From Algoriphagus sediminis (lineage in GTDB: Bacteria > Bacteroidota > Bacteroidia > Cytophagales > Cyclobacteriaceae), in contig NZ_JAUEPH010000003.1 in assembly GCF_030403435.1 (NCBI RefSeq), positions 186,001 through 250,000 on the forward strand: a stretch of 64,000 nt of DNA, in the 5' to 3' direction. The notes beneath the pieces are model-generated. The model was not told the DNA's origin, did no database searches, and saw only the letters and a list, made by a program, of their open reading frames with translations. Position numbers and translations under genes: made by a program. This document shows, piece by piece, positions 51,770 through 61,803 of this stretch (positions are counted from its first letter, which is position 1; each line of letters starts with the position of its first letter).

Positions 51770-54700
51770 TTATTTCAAGCCATCTATGGGTGGAGCACCA
51801 AGGGCTTTGACTCTAGCTGCAAGTGAAGGAATGGTAGTTCCAGTCATCTGCTCTAGTTCGGTTTTTAGAGGGGCAAACTCAACCTTTCCAGCTGCAAGTG
51901 CCTCTTTTTGCATGCCTGTTGGACCGTATGTTCCCATTGCACCTCCATATGCGGCGTATAATCTATCCGTCACTGTTGGAGCCATATTGTCCTGTAGCTC
52001 TCGCTTCGCCAAATTCCCATTCATTTTACTTTCCAGGGTTTTTAGTGCCATTTCCGCATCATGAAGATCCTTAACCAAGGCCGCATCAGTTTTTCCTGAT
52101 CTGCTTACGGCTACTTGCATGGCCTGGACTTGATTCTGAGCATCCTCAAAAGCAGTTTCAGCTAAGGTCAATTCATTCGCGAACTCCACAAGTTCTGCCC
52201 GAAAGGATTTGATTTCAGCAAGGCTTTTTCCTTCCAGGGCTCCTTCTCTTAGTGGTTTTATTTCGAAGGAAACAGGCTCTCCCATAGGAGTCATTTCACC
52301 GTCTTTGAAAGAAACCAGCTTTGCGGAATAAGTACCTGGCAAAGCCATCATTCCGCCAAAACCTCCAGCGCGAAGTCTCTCTGGATTAATAACTCCCTGA
52401 CTTGCCATGGAAAGGTCCCAAGACATTCTGTGGATTCCGGAAGCATTTTTTGCTTTCACTCGTTGCACCAAATTCTCTTCAGAATCATAAATGTCTATAT
52501 GCAATTCCGGAGCTTTTTCCATCATTTCGGCCTCTATGGCATCAAAACCGGGAAATTCAATAGAAGCGTCACCCATTTCTTTTTCTGCCTTTTGGCGGTC
52601 TGCTTTCATTGTGCTCATGCCTTCTTTGAGGAAATAGGAGAAAGTGACTCCAAAATCTGGGTTTGGAGCTGACCAGTAATCATCTCCCATTTGTCTTACA
52701 ACATTTCGTGGTATATACCAATAGCCATCTCTTGGAGTGAAAAGGTGAGCGTCTTTTTCCAGCATTTCTTCAGAGATCTCTCTCAATGGGCTATAGTCAT
52801 CCAGAATGAAGAACCCTCTGCCAAATGAAGCTCCCACCAAGTCATTTTCTCTACGCTGTATGGTGATATCCCTGAATGAAATCGTAGGAAGTCCACCATT
52901 TAATTCCATCCAGTTTCCTCCTCCATTTATAGAAAAGTAAACTCCAAATTCGGTTGCCAAAAAGAGAAGCCCTTCTTTTTCATGGTCTTGAACGATTCTC
53001 CAGGTGAGTAAAGGCTCCGGCAGACCATTGGTGATCAAGGACCAGCTTGCCCCATAGTTTGTGCTCTTGGCTACATAAGGCTTGAAATCTCCTTCCTTGT
53101 GATTATCTAAAACAACATAAACTGTGGCTTCGTCAAAAAGGTCTGCTCTGATATCATTCACAAATGCGTTTTCCGGTACTCCAGGGATGCTACCCACTTG
53201 GACTTCATTCCATGTTTCCCCCCCATCAGTAGTATATTGGATCAAGCCATCATCTGTTCCGGCGTAAAGGACATCGGGATTAATAGGAGATTCACCTAAA
53301 GAGGAAATGGTGCTGAACTCGGACATGGCATACATATCCCAGGCGTGATCCCAGCTTTGGTTTTTACCCATAATTGGCTCAGTGATTCGATCCCTTCCGG
53401 TAGTAAGATCTCCTGAAATTGCGGTCCAAGAATCCCCACGATCGGTTGACTTCCAAACTCTTTGCGAAGCAAAATAAATGGTACTAGGTACGTGCTGACT
53501 CGGTAAAATAGGAGAATCCCAGTTGAACCTTTCTTCGCCTTCATTGGCCCCGGGTTGAGGCTGAATGTACACTGCTTCACCGGTAATTCGATCCAACCTG
53601 TTCAAATATCCTTGTTGAGATTCAGCATATCCGATCTCTGGATTTCCAGGCTCTACGGCAGATTGGTGTCCATCTCCCCCAAGAACCCGAGACCAGTGTG
53701 CGTTGCGAATTCCATTTTCATCGTCCGTTCTGGAGGGGCCACCATGAGAGCCATTGTCCTGGGTTCCTCCATAAACATTATAGAAAGGAACAGCATCGTC
53801 AACGGCCACCTTGTAATACTGCGTCACCGGGAGATTTTTTATGTATCTCCAGTTTTTCGTTCCGTCTAAGGTCTCATAAATTCCTCCATCTGTTCCCAAT
53901 AGCATAAAATCAGGCTCGTTTGCAATGAAATTCAATGAGTGACTGTCTGAGTGGGTACCATCGGTATCCAGTAAATTAAAGGTTTTTCCATGATCATAGG
54001 AGACCTGCATTCGTACATCGATCAGATAAATTGCACCAAATCTATGTGGGTCAGCAATGACTTCCTGATAATAATGAGGCCCTGTGGCACCAGCCACTGC
54101 ATCAGACATTTTGGTCCAGGAAGCACCTTGGTCAGAAGACATAAAAACACCACCGGTTCTCCTGATTAATTCGATGGCGGCATATACATAGTCAGGGTTT
54201 TGTGGACTTATTGCCAAGCCTATCTTCCCTTTGATTCCTCCAGGAATTCCATTAGTCAGCTCGGTCCAGGTCTTTCCTCCGTCCATAGATTTATGGACCC
54301 CTGATTTTGGTCCTCCTCCTAGATATCCGGCTATGGTTCTGTGCCTTTGCCATGTGGCAGCGTAAACAATGTCTGGGTTTCTAGGGTCTATCACCGCATC
54401 TCCAACTCCCGTCCATTCCTCATCTCCAAGCGTTTTTTCCCACGTTTTCCCCCCATCTTCGGAGAGATAAAATCCGCGATCTCCTCCACTACTCCATAGC
54501 GGACCTTGAGAGGCAACCATAACGACATTTGAGTTTTCAGGATGCACAATTATTTTTCCAATGTGCTGAGAATCTTTTAGGCCCATATTTTTCCAAGTGG
54601 ACCCCCCATTTTCACTGAGGTAAACTCCATCTCCAAAAGAAATATGTCGGCCACCATTGTTCTCACCCGTGCCTACCCAAATTCGGTTCGTGTTGTTTGG

Positions 54701-55012
54701 ATCAATCGTAACGCAACCAATCGCAAATACAGACTGATTATCAAAAATAGGAGTCCAAGTAGTCCCTGCATTTTCTGTCTTCCATACACCTCCTGAAGCC
54801 ACTCCAACATACCAGACGTTACGATTATTTGGATGAATAGCTATATCGGCGATTCTGCCTGAGGTAAATGCAGGCCCGATATTCCTCCAGGCGAAAGCCG
54901 AGAAGCTCTGAGCGGCCAGACCTTCCGCACTTGATTCTGTATTATTTTTTTGTGCCAAAGCGGGACTCCATAAAAGAGTAAGGCACAAAATCATTTGGTA
55001 AAACTTACGCAT
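51770..55012 (-). CDS. Secreted BNR/Asp-box beta-propeller protein
   Basis: A 1080-residue protein with a signal peptide (ILCLTLLWSPALAQ). The first 750 residues carry many Asp-box (S/T-x-D-x-G-x-T/S-W) repeats such as SENGGSTWKN, SEDGGKTWEK and SMDGGKTWTE, which form sortilin-like ten-bladed propellers. The C-terminal 330 residues contain a beta domain and a coiled-coil region (ELTLAETAFEDAQNQVQAMQ). Function unknown; homologues are common in Bacteroidota. No T9SS C-terminal sorting domain is evident. Confidence 0.88.
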   Translation of the reverse strand: MRKFYQMILCLTLLWSPALAQKNNTESSAEGLAAQSFSAFAWRNIGPAFTSGRIADIAIHPNNRNVWYVGVASGGVWKTENAGTTWTPIFDNQSVFAIGCVTIDPNNTNRIWVGTGENNGGRHISFGDGVYLSENGGSTWKNMGLKDSQHIGKIIVHPENSNVVMVASQGPLWSSGGDRGFYLSEDGGKTWEKTLGDEEWTGVGDAVIDPRNPDIVYAATWQRHRTIAGYLGGGPKSGVHKSMDGGKTWTELTNGIPGGIKGKIGLAISPQNPDYVYAAIELIRRTGGVFMSSDQGASWTKMSDAVAGATGPHYYQEVIADPHRFGAIYLIDVRMQVSYDHGKTFNLLDTDGTHSDSHSLNFIANEPDFMLLGTDGGIYETLDGTKNWRYIKNLPVTQYYKVAVDDAVPFYNVYGGTQDNGSHGGPSRTDDENGIRNAHWSRVLGGDGHQSAVEPGNPEIGYAESQQGYLNRLDRITGEAVYIQPQPGANEGEERFNWDSPILPSQHVPSTIYFASQRVWKSTDRGDSWTAISGDLTTGRDRITEPIMGKNQSWDHAWDMYAMSEFSTISSLGESPINPDVLYAGTDDGLIQYTTDGGETWNEVQVGSIPGVPENAFVNDIRADLFDEATVYVVLDNHKEGDFKPYVAKSTNYGASWSLITNGLPEPLLTWRIVQDHEKEGLLFLATEFGVYFSINGGGNWMELNGGLPTISFRDITIQRRENDLVGASFGRGFFILDDYSPLREISEEMLEKDAHLFTPRDGYWYIPRNVVRQMGDDYWSAPNPDFGVTFSYFLKEGMSTMKADRQKAEKEMGDASIEFPGFDAIEAEMMEKAPELHIDIYDSEENLVQRVKAKNASGIHRMSWDLSMASQGVINPERLRAGGFGGMMALPGTYSAKLVSFKDGEMTPMGEPVSFEIKPLREGALEGKSLAEIKSFRAELVEFANELTLAETAFEDAQNQVQAMQVAVSRSGKTDAALVKDLHDAEMALKTLESKMNGNLAKRELQDNMAPTVTDRLYAAYGGAMGTYGPTGMQKEALAAGKVEFAPLKTELEQMTGTTIPSLAARVKALGAPPIDGLK

Positions 55013-55154
55013 AAGATAGATTTTTGGTGTGAGTGATGTAATTGATAAAAATTTAAGATCGAAAAAAATCTTCAGACGGGGAAGTTTATTTTGGGAACGG
55101 AGGCTGTAAGTTTTCTGAAAAAGCTAATTGGGTGCTTTCCTGGAGACATAAAAA

Positions 55155-55180
55155 AACCCTGCAGAGATTTCTACAGGGTT
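55155..55180 (-). terminator. Terminator of gldJ
   Basis: Read on the minus strand, AACCCTGTAG pairs with CTGCAGGGTT (one G-U/T mismatch region) and is followed by a run of T (55154-55149). It lies 20 nt downstream of the gldJ stop. Confidence 0.8.
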
Positions 55181-55200
55181 CATTTTATGTTTTTTTAGGA

Positions 55201-56424
55201 TTAATTACCCTTTTCTCCAATGGAAATCATCGCACATCTAAATCCGATAGCATTGGTAGCTGAATCTTGATGCATAAATCTTCGTGTACCCGGAGACAGC
55301 CAATAAGCCACATCTTTCCATGACCCGCCTTTGTATACTCTAAGCTCATCGGTTAGCAATGAGGTCTCATAGTTTTCTGCTTCGTCATAAACACCATCTT
55401 TTCGAAGAGGGTTTAGATCGTCAAAATCCTGAAATGAAAGTGGTCGATACACATCATAAACCCACTCATTCATATTTCCTGCCATGTGATAAAGGCCAAA
55501 GTCATTTGGCGCCATGTCGTACACATTGGTTGGTAGAATTTCTCCATCATTTCTTTGATTACCTGAGATACCTGCATAGTCACCTCGGCCTCTTTTAAAG
55601 TTGGCAAGGAAATCACCCTGCTTACCCTTACGCTTCACGTTGTAAGGGTTTCTCACTCCACGGCCATCCCATGGGTAAATTCTTCCATATTCCTGATTCT
55701 CTTCAAGATATTGAGTACCGATCATTGCTTTGGCGGCATATTCCCATTCAGCTTCATTTGGGAGTCGATAATCAGCTAAAGCTACTCCTCTTTCGATCAA
55801 AAGATTTTTGCTCATAGCAGAATCCAGACCTCTTTCCTCCCGGATCAATTCCTGAACATATTCAGTTCTCCACTTTGCATAGGCATTTGCCTGACTCCAG
55901 GAAACACCAGCAACAGGATAAAAATTAAATCCGGGGAATCGGAAATAATATGATTGGTACAAGTCATTAAAAGACATGGCTCCGGACCAAACATCTTCAG
56001 ATGGTTCAAGTTTCAAAAGGGAATCGGCGCTCACCTTTTTCTTCATATCGAATAAGTATTCCCGATAATCGTTATTAGTGATTTCTGTCTCATCCATATA
56101 AAAAGACGCAACAGTTACCGTTCGCTCTAGATTGTCACGGAAAGCCATGATATCCTCTTCTTGCGAACCGAGCACTGCTCTACCGCCCTGAATAAATTTC
56201 AAGTTTGGACCGGGAATCTGCTCCGCATTTTTGGCCACAAAGAAACTGGTAGAATCCTCTTCATCGAAACTGAATTCTGCACCAGTCGTTGCACTTTTCT
56301 TTCCGGGATTTTTCGCAGTCCTGCGTCCGTATCCTGGAGTTTTATTACAAGAAGAAAGGATAACCCCAAAAATGATTAAGAAGGAAGCTATCCACATGCT
56401 CAATGAGGTGTTTCTCTGACGCAT
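55201..56424 (-). CDS. gldJ: GldJ-like gliding/T9SS lipoprotein (SUMF1 domain)
   Basis: From ATG 56424 (the frame opens at TTG 56445) the 407-residue lipoprotein has lipobox VILSSC (Cys26) and a formylglycine-generating-enzyme-like domain: FYMDETEITNNDYREYLF, YPVAGVSWSQANAYAKWR, RLPNEAEWEYAAKA, GNMNEWVYDVYRP and ATNAIGFRCAM. GldJ has this layout and takes part in the type 9 secretion ring and gliding; GldK is the near relative. The RFPGFNFYPV segment favours GldJ. A catalytic FGE cysteine pair is absent. Confidence 0.8.
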   Translation of the reverse strand: MRQRNTSLSMWIASFLIIFGVILSSCNKTPGYGRRTAKNPGKKSATTGAEFSFDEEDSTSFFVAKNAEQIPGPNLKFIQGGRAVLGSQEEDIMAFRDNLERTVTVASFYMDETEITNNDYREYLFDMKKKVSADSLLKLEPSEDVWSGAMSFNDLYQSYYFRFPGFNFYPVAGVSWSQANAYAKWRTEYVQELIREERGLDSAMSKNLLIERGVALADYRLPNEAEWEYAAKAMIGTQYLEENQEYGRIYPWDGRGVRNPYNVKRKGKQGDFLANFKRGRGDYAGISGNQRNDGEILPTNVYDMAPNDFGLYHMAGNMNEWVYDVYRPLSFQDFDDLNPLRKDGVYDEAENYETSLLTDELRVYKGGSWKDVAYWLSPGTRRFMHQDSATNAIGFRCAMISIGEKGN

Positions 56425-56599
56425 ATTGTTATCGTGTTTAATCAATTTAATCCGCTAATATAATTCCTATAGTGAGCAGTTACAATAAATTAATGTCTGA
56501 GAACGGATTATGTTTTGGTTAAAATCCCCAAAATTACCAACCACAGACATTTAATATGGCGGAAAGTGCAATATTTATGCCAGTAAAAATTTTGAAATT

Positions 56600-59500
56600 T
56601 TACTGTGAAAGCATCTCTTTTAGTCGCTGATCCGCCTTGGAAATGGATGTTACTTCTCCTATGGTAAGAATCAAACGACTTTTGTATTCTTTTATTTTGC
56701 AAAGCCGCGGAAGTGTTTGAGTGAATTTCATCACCTTACCAAAAACCTCAGATGCATAATATTCTGATTTACTGGAAGGAAGTAAATAGCATTTCATTTT
56801 CCCGGATTTTAAAACGAGTTTTTCTATTCCAAGACTTTCAGCTTTCCAGCGTAGCCGAACAGTCTCCATAAGTTCCTCGACTGATTCAGGAATCGGACCA
56901 AAGCGGTCACTGAGCATGGCTGAGAATTTATTCAGACCTTCTTCATCTTTAATTCCATCCAACTTGGCGTAGAGACCTAGTCTTTCGGAGATATTACTTA
57001 CGTATTCTTCGGGAATCAAAAGCTCCATGTCAGTTTCGATAGTGCAGTCCTGAACCAAGACAGCCACCTTTTCTTTTAAATCCACCTCGAAGAGGGAAGC
57101 AAACTCATTTTCTTTGAGTTCCTGAACGGCTTCATCCAAGATTTTATGATACATTTCGAAGCCCAGATCGGTAATAAACCCACTTTGCTCTGCACCCAAA
57201 AGATTTCCTGCTCCACGGATATCTAGGTCCTTCATAGCCACCTTAAAGCCATCCCCTAAATCGGAAAATTCTTCTAAAGTCTGAAGCCGTTTTCTAGCTT
57301 CTGCCGTGAGCCCGGACATTGGGTTGGTCAGTAGATAGCAAAAGGCTTTTTTGTTGCTTCTACCTACCCGACCACGCATTTGATGCAAATCACTCAAGCC
57401 AAACATATGAGCGCGATTGATAATGATCGTGTTTGCATTCGGAATATCCAGCCCAGACTCAATGATGTTTGTAGAAACTAGCACATCGTATTCATGATTA
57501 ATAAAATCTACCATAATACGTTCCAGTTTGCGGCCATCTATCTGACCATGTGCACCTATCACTTTGGCATCCGGAACTAACTTCATGATTAAATTGGCTA
57601 TGGAGTCGATTTCTCCGACGCGATTATGAACAAAGAAAACCTGACCGCCACGTCTAAGTTCATAGGCCACCGCATCCCGAATCACTTCTTCTTGGAATGT
57701 ATGAGTTTCTGTGGTGACAGGCTGTCGATTTGGTGGAGGAGTCCCAATGACAGATAAATCACGCGCTCCCATCAGAGAAAAGTGCAAGGTTCTGGGAATT
57801 GGAGTAGCCGTGAGTGTGAGAACATCCACATCCACACGAAGATTCTTTAACTGATCCTTTACTTTCACTCCAAACTTCTGCTCCTCATCAATGACCAGCA
57901 ACCCCAGGTCCTTAAACTGGATGTCCTTATTGACAATTTTATGTGTGCCTACGAGAATATCGATTTCTCCTGTTTTCACTTGCTCCACGATTTCACGAAC
58001 CTCTTTTGCTGTTCTGAATCGATTGATGTATTCTATTTTTAGTGGGAATCCTTCGAGTCTCTCGGAAAAAGTCTGGTAATGCTGCATGGCCAAAATGGTG
58101 GTAGGCACTAATACGGCCACCTGCTTTCTGTCATTGACAGCTTTAAATGCAGCTCGAATGGCTACTTCTGTTTTACCAAACCCGACATCCCCACAAACTA
58201 ATCTATCCATAGGGTAGCTCTTTTCCATATCCGACTTGACATCCGAGGTTGCCTGGGCTTGATCAGGAGTATCTTCATAGACGAAGGAAGATTCCAGCTC
58301 AACTTGTAAAATAGAGTCTGGGCTATAGGCAAATCCGTGGGCTGAACGTCTTTTAGCATAAAGTGCAATCAGGTCCTTGGCAATGTCTTTGACTTTTTTC
58401 TTGACCCTGGACTTTTTGTTGTCCCACTCAGGCGATCCCAATTTGGACATAGTAGGAAGGGAGCCTTCCTGTCCGCTGAATTTTGAAATTTTGTGAAGGG
58501 AATGAATATTCACATAAAGTAGATCATCATCACGGAACACAAGCCTGACTGCTTCCTGCATCTTGTCATTCACCATCACCTTTTCCAGACCGGCAAAGCG
58601 ACCTATCCCATAATCCACATGGACGATATAGTCTCCAGCATGAAGAGCCTTGAGTTCCTTTAAAGTAAGAGCTTTGGATTTGCTCGCCTTCCTTCTGGAC
58701 CTATATCTATGAAATCGTTCAAAAATTTGGTGATCCGTGTAGCATGCGATTTTCAACTCCCGATCTTCAAAACCCTCTTTTAGGCCCATTAGAATTGTTC
58801 CCACTTTTAGGGTAGGGTCCAACTCCTCAAAAATTCCCAAAAGGCGGTTGATCTGCTTTTCGTTTTCAGCGGTGATAATGGAAGTGAAGCCTTTATTTTC
58901 GTTTTCGCTCAAGTTTTCGACCAGTAGGTCAAAGTTCTTATTGAAAGCAGGCTGAGGTTTACTATCCCATTCGAACTTTCGGCTTTCCCTAAGGTAAAAT
59001 TGCCTTCCGAATTCTACGATTTTAAACCTGGATAAGGCCTCTGAAAAATCCTGACTTTGGTGGAAAAGGGCTTCGGGTTTGATCAGAAGTTTTTCTGCTT
59101 TGGACCGGGAGACCATTTGCTCATGAGAAAGCTGAGCTTTGTGAAAGCACTCATCAATCACATCCAAAGTCAATTGATAATCCTTAATCCAAACAGTGGT
59201 TCTTTCCGGCAGGAAATCCAAAAATGATTGTCTTACCTCCTGGATTAGTGTGCTTTGTAAATTCGGTACCAAGGAAATGTGCTTCACATCTTGAAGGGAA
59301 AGCTGAGTCCCGGGATCAAAAGTCCGAATGCTTTCTATCTCTTTTCCGAACAATTCAAGCCTGTAGGGATTTTCGTGGGAGAAGGAAAAAACGTCCAGAA
59401 TACCCCCTCTAATGGCAAACTGCCCAGGTTCGTAAACAAAATCGGTCTTCTCAAAATCATAACTGACCAAAACCTCAGAAATGAATTCCATATCAATTGC

Positions 59501-59953
59501 CTCTCCCACCCGAGCCACTAAAGTGTTTTCCTGAAGGGATCGCCTATTGATCACCTTTTCATAAAGTGCCTCAGGATAAGTGACTATCAATTTGCTTTTC
59601 AGGTCTGGTAATGCCAACGCCGACAGCATTTCTGCCCTTAGCAAAACATTGGCATTATCGACTTTGTCGTATTGATACGGGCGCTTGAAGCTTGTAGCAA
59701 AAATAAAATGCTCTTCCGTTTGAAGTAGATTTTGAAGGTCGGTGTTGAAGTAGGCAGCCTCTTCTTTGTCCTTGAGGATTACCAGGTGCACTCCTTCTTT
59801 TTCAGCAAAAATACTGCTTAGGAAGACAGCATCAATGCTTCCTGCTAATCCTTGAATTTGCACGTTTTGCTTTTTTTCAGCGAGTACTTCATGGGAAATA
59901 CTCTGAAATAGCGGGTGACTTTGATAAAGGGCTAAAAAAGATTTTTGATCCAA
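56600..59953 (-). CDS. mfd: Transcription-repair coupling factor Mfd
   Basis: Mfd removes stalled RNA polymerase at DNA damage and recruits UvrAB. The 1117-residue protein has the UvrB-like N-terminal module, the RNA-polymerase-interacting domain ([20 protein letters not shown]), the helicase with Walker [12 protein letters not shown], the [11 protein letters not shown] box and [13 protein letters not shown], and the C-terminal TRCF domain. It is complete. gldJ follows it on the same strand after a 175-bp gap that contains no gene and no clear promoter that I can support. Confidence 0.97.
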   Translation of the reverse strand: MDQKSFLALYQSHPLFQSISHEVLAEKKQNVQIQGLAGSIDAVFLSSIFAEKEGVHLVILKDKEEAAYFNTDLQNLLQTEEHFIFATSFKRPYQYDKVDNANVLLRAEMLSALALPDLKSKLIVTYPEALYEKVINRRSLQENTLVARVGEAIDMEFISEVLVSYDFEKTDFVYEPGQFAIRGGILDVFSFSHENPYRLELFGKEIESIRTFDPGTQLSLQDVKHISLVPNLQSTLIQEVRQSFLDFLPERTTVWIKDYQLTLDVIDECFHKAQLSHEQMVSRSKAEKLLIKPEALFHQSQDFSEALSRFKIVEFGRQFYLRESRKFEWDSKPQPAFNKNFDLLVENLSENENKGFTSIITAENEKQINRLLGIFEELDPTLKVGTILMGLKEGFEDRELKIACYTDHQIFERFHRYRSRRKASKSKALTLKELKALHAGDYIVHVDYGIGRFAGLEKVMVNDKMQEAVRLVFRDDDLLYVNIHSLHKISKFSGQEGSLPTMSKLGSPEWDNKKSRVKKKVKDIAKDLIALYAKRRSAHGFAYSPDSILQVELESSFVYEDTPDQAQATSDVKSDMEKSYPMDRLVCGDVGFGKTEVAIRAAFKAVNDRKQVAVLVPTTILAMQHYQTFSERLEGFPLKIEYINRFRTAKEVREIVEQVKTGEIDILVGTHKIVNKDIQFKDLGLLVIDEEQKFGVKVKDQLKNLRVDVDVLTLTATPIPRTLHFSLMGARDLSVIGTPPPNRQPVTTETHTFQEEVIRDAVAYELRRGGQVFFVHNRVGEIDSIANLIMKLVPDAKVIGAHGQIDGRKLERIMVDFINHEYDVLVSTNIIESGLDIPNANTIIINRAHMFGLSDLHQMRGRVGRSNKKAFCYLLTNPMSGLTAEARKRLQTLEEFSDLGDGFKVAMKDLDIRGAGNLLGAEQSGFITDLGFEMYHKILDEAVQELKENEFASLFEVDLKEKVAVLVQDCTIETDMELLIPEEYVSNISERLGLYAKLDGIKDEEGLNKFSAMLSDRFGPIPESVEELMETVRLRWKAESLGIEKLVLKSGKMKCYLLPSSKSEYYASEVFGKVMKFTQTLPRLCKIKEYKSRLILTIGEVTSISKADQRLKEMLSQ

Positions 59954-60070
59954 AACGGTGTGGTTGCAGGGCTGAAGAATCGCAAATTTAGTGTATTCCA
60001 GACTTTTGGGAAAACTTCCCTAAATTCTCAGAATTTTGAACCTAAGGCTCGATAAAATGTTTAGCTCTAC

Positions 60071-60685
60071 ATGGTGGAGAAACAAGAGAAACTCGGATGG
60101 TTTCAACGCATCGAAAGGCTGCACCCTTACGAGACCCTGATGTATCTTGGAATGTTTGGCAGCGGGTTGATCTTTCTTTTTCTAACAGTGGCTTTTTTAG
60201 CTTCAGGTACTAATCAGCTTCAAGGCTTAAACAGGCATATACCCTTTTCTTTTCTAGCCTCTACTTTTCTTCTGGTGGTAAGTGGATATTCGGCCACCAA
60301 AATGAGACTCCATTATCAGGAAGAACGAATAGATAAACTGCAGGGGTCCTTGTTGATTACTCTGGTTTTGGGGCTGGTTTTCACACTTTTGCAGTTTTTG
60401 GGGTGGCAGGAATTAACAAATATGGGAATTGATTTTCAAGGAATCCCTTCTGGTAGCTTTTTGTATGTGCTTTCAGGGATACATATTTTTCACCTTCTTG
60501 GAGCTATTGTTTTCGCGATAATCCTTTGGCTACAATTAAAGAAGAAACAAACTGATCAAGTTGAAAGTCTGATTTTGGTAGTGAATCCCTATGAAAAAAT
60601 GAGAATACGGCTTTTCACTACATATTGGAGATTTATGGACGCCATTTGGTTGATTTTATTCATGTTGTTTGTCATCAGTTTTTAG
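60071..60685 (+). CDS. Cytochrome c oxidase subunit III-like membrane protein
   Basis: A 204-residue protein with five membrane helices in the COX3 pattern: HPYETLMYLGMFGSGLIFLF, FLASTFLLVVSGYSATKM, SLLITLVLGLVFTLLQFLGW, IHIFHLLGAIVFAIILW and YWRFMDAIWLILFMLFV. The HFHLLG and YWRFMD motifs are the COX3 hallmarks. No COX1 or COX2 gene is nearby, so it is an orphan copy. It is 3 nt upstream of the SRPBCC gene. Confidence 0.85.
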   Translation: MVEKQEKLGWFQRIERLHPYETLMYLGMFGSGLIFLFLTVAFLASGTNQLQGLNRHIPFSFLASTFLLVVSGYSATKMRLHYQEERIDKLQGSLLITLVLGLVFTLLQFLGWQELTNMGIDFQGIPSGSFLYVLSGIHIFHLLGAIVFAIILWLQLKKKQTDQVESLILVVNPYEKMRIRLFTTYWRFMDAIWLILFMLFVISF

Positions 60686-60688
60686 GGG

Positions 60689-61129
60689 ATGAAATTAACT
60701 ATTGAAACCAAGGTCGAGCAGGATTATCTTTCTGTAAAAGAAGGGTTCAATGAGAGCCTATTTACTAAATTAAGTCCTCCCTTTCCCCCAGTTAAGCTCC
60801 TCCGATTTGATGGATCGTCCAAAGGAGATATCGTTTCCCTTGAATTGAATTTTATCTTTTTCAAGCAAAAGTGGACCAGCGAAATCACAGAGGATGCGAC
60901 GGATGATCAGGAGTTTTATTTTATTGATAAAGGGGTAGAACTTCCCTTTTTTCTTTCAAAGTGGACGCACAAACACCGAGTGATCAAATCAGGGTCTGGT
61001 ACAATTATTCGGGATGAAATTGATTATGAAGCTCCCTTTTTTCTAATGACATGGTTGCTTTTCCCTGCCATGCTTGGGCAATTCGCTTACAGGAAGCCTG
61101 TTTATAAAAAAATATTCAAAAGGGGGTAA
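60689..61129 (+). CDS. SRPBCC (START-like) family protein
   Basis: A 146-residue START/Bet v 1-like ligand-binding fold: LTIETKVEQDYLSVKEGF at the start, GDIVSLELNF and WTHKHRVIKSGSGTIIRDEI in the middle, and a final helix with PAMLGQFAYRKPVY. Ligand unknown. Together with the COX3-like gene it makes a two-gene unit, convergent with the Fur-family gene, whose stop codon follows at once. Confidence 0.82.
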   Translation: MKLTIETKVEQDYLSVKEGFNESLFTKLSPPFPPVKLLRFDGSSKGDIVSLELNFIFFKQKWTSEITEDATDDQEFYFIDKGVELPFFLSKWTHKHRVIKSGSGTIIRDEIDYEAPFFLMTWLLFPAMLGQFAYRKPVYKKIFKRG

Positions 61130-61603
61130 TTAAGCCGTTTCAGGTAGATTTTCACACTTTTCGATCGTACAGTCACCATACAGAACCAGAGAATGGCTGG
61201 TAATGGCCGAATCAAATTCCTTTCCGATCAGCTCCTTGATTTCTTTGATTTTGGGATCTGAGAATTCTCGGATTTTACGGCATTGATTACAGACATGATG
61301 GTCATGGTGCTTATAAGCAAGGGCCTGTTCATACAGTGCTACCTTATCTTTAAATTGGTGTTTCACGGCCAGGCCACTTTCAACCAAAAGATCCAAGGTG
61401 TTGTAAATTGTTGCCCGGCTAATGGTACTTCCTGAATTTCTCATATTCAGAAATAATCCCTCCACATCCATGTGTTCATCTTCAGGCAAAGCGTAAAGCT
61501 CTTCCAATACAGCAAACCTTTCCGGAGTTTTTCTACTTCCTTGTTTAAGTAAGAAATCTTCAAAAATTCTCTTAGCCTTTTCTAAAATCTCTGGGTTTGA
61601 CAT
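61130..61603 (-). CDS. Fur-family metalloregulator
   Basis: ATG 61603 (MSNPEILEKAKR) gives 157 residues; a GTG 60 nt upstream is in frame but adds an unlikely leader. The winged helix has TISRATIYNTLDLLVESG. Metal ligands are visible as HHDHHVCNQC (His99-Cys108) and the second structural zinc pair Cys145/Cys150. Subtype (Fur, Zur or PerR) is not settled; the family controls metal uptake or peroxide response. Confidence 0.93.
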   Translation of the reverse strand: MSNPEILEKAKRIFEDFLLKQGSRKTPERFAVLEELYALPEDEHMDVEGLFLNMRNSGSTISRATIYNTLDLLVESGLAVKHQFKDKVALYEQALAYKHHDHHVCNQCRKIREFSDPKIKEIKELIGKEFDSAITSHSLVLYGDCTIEKCENLPETA

Positions 61604-61803
61604 TATACAGCACTTAGGTGATCCAAAGATGCTAGTTTTTGGGGCCAACTTCAACTTCAACACTACCCAAGAGACTAATTTGATTTTATTCTAATTAAAA
61701 ACTGGATTTGATATTCGGAACAAGCCGGGTATTTGGGGCGTTTATAGGGTACCATTTATTCTAATTTAACTAACTTATCCACATCGCCCCATCTCCATTC
61801 ATA

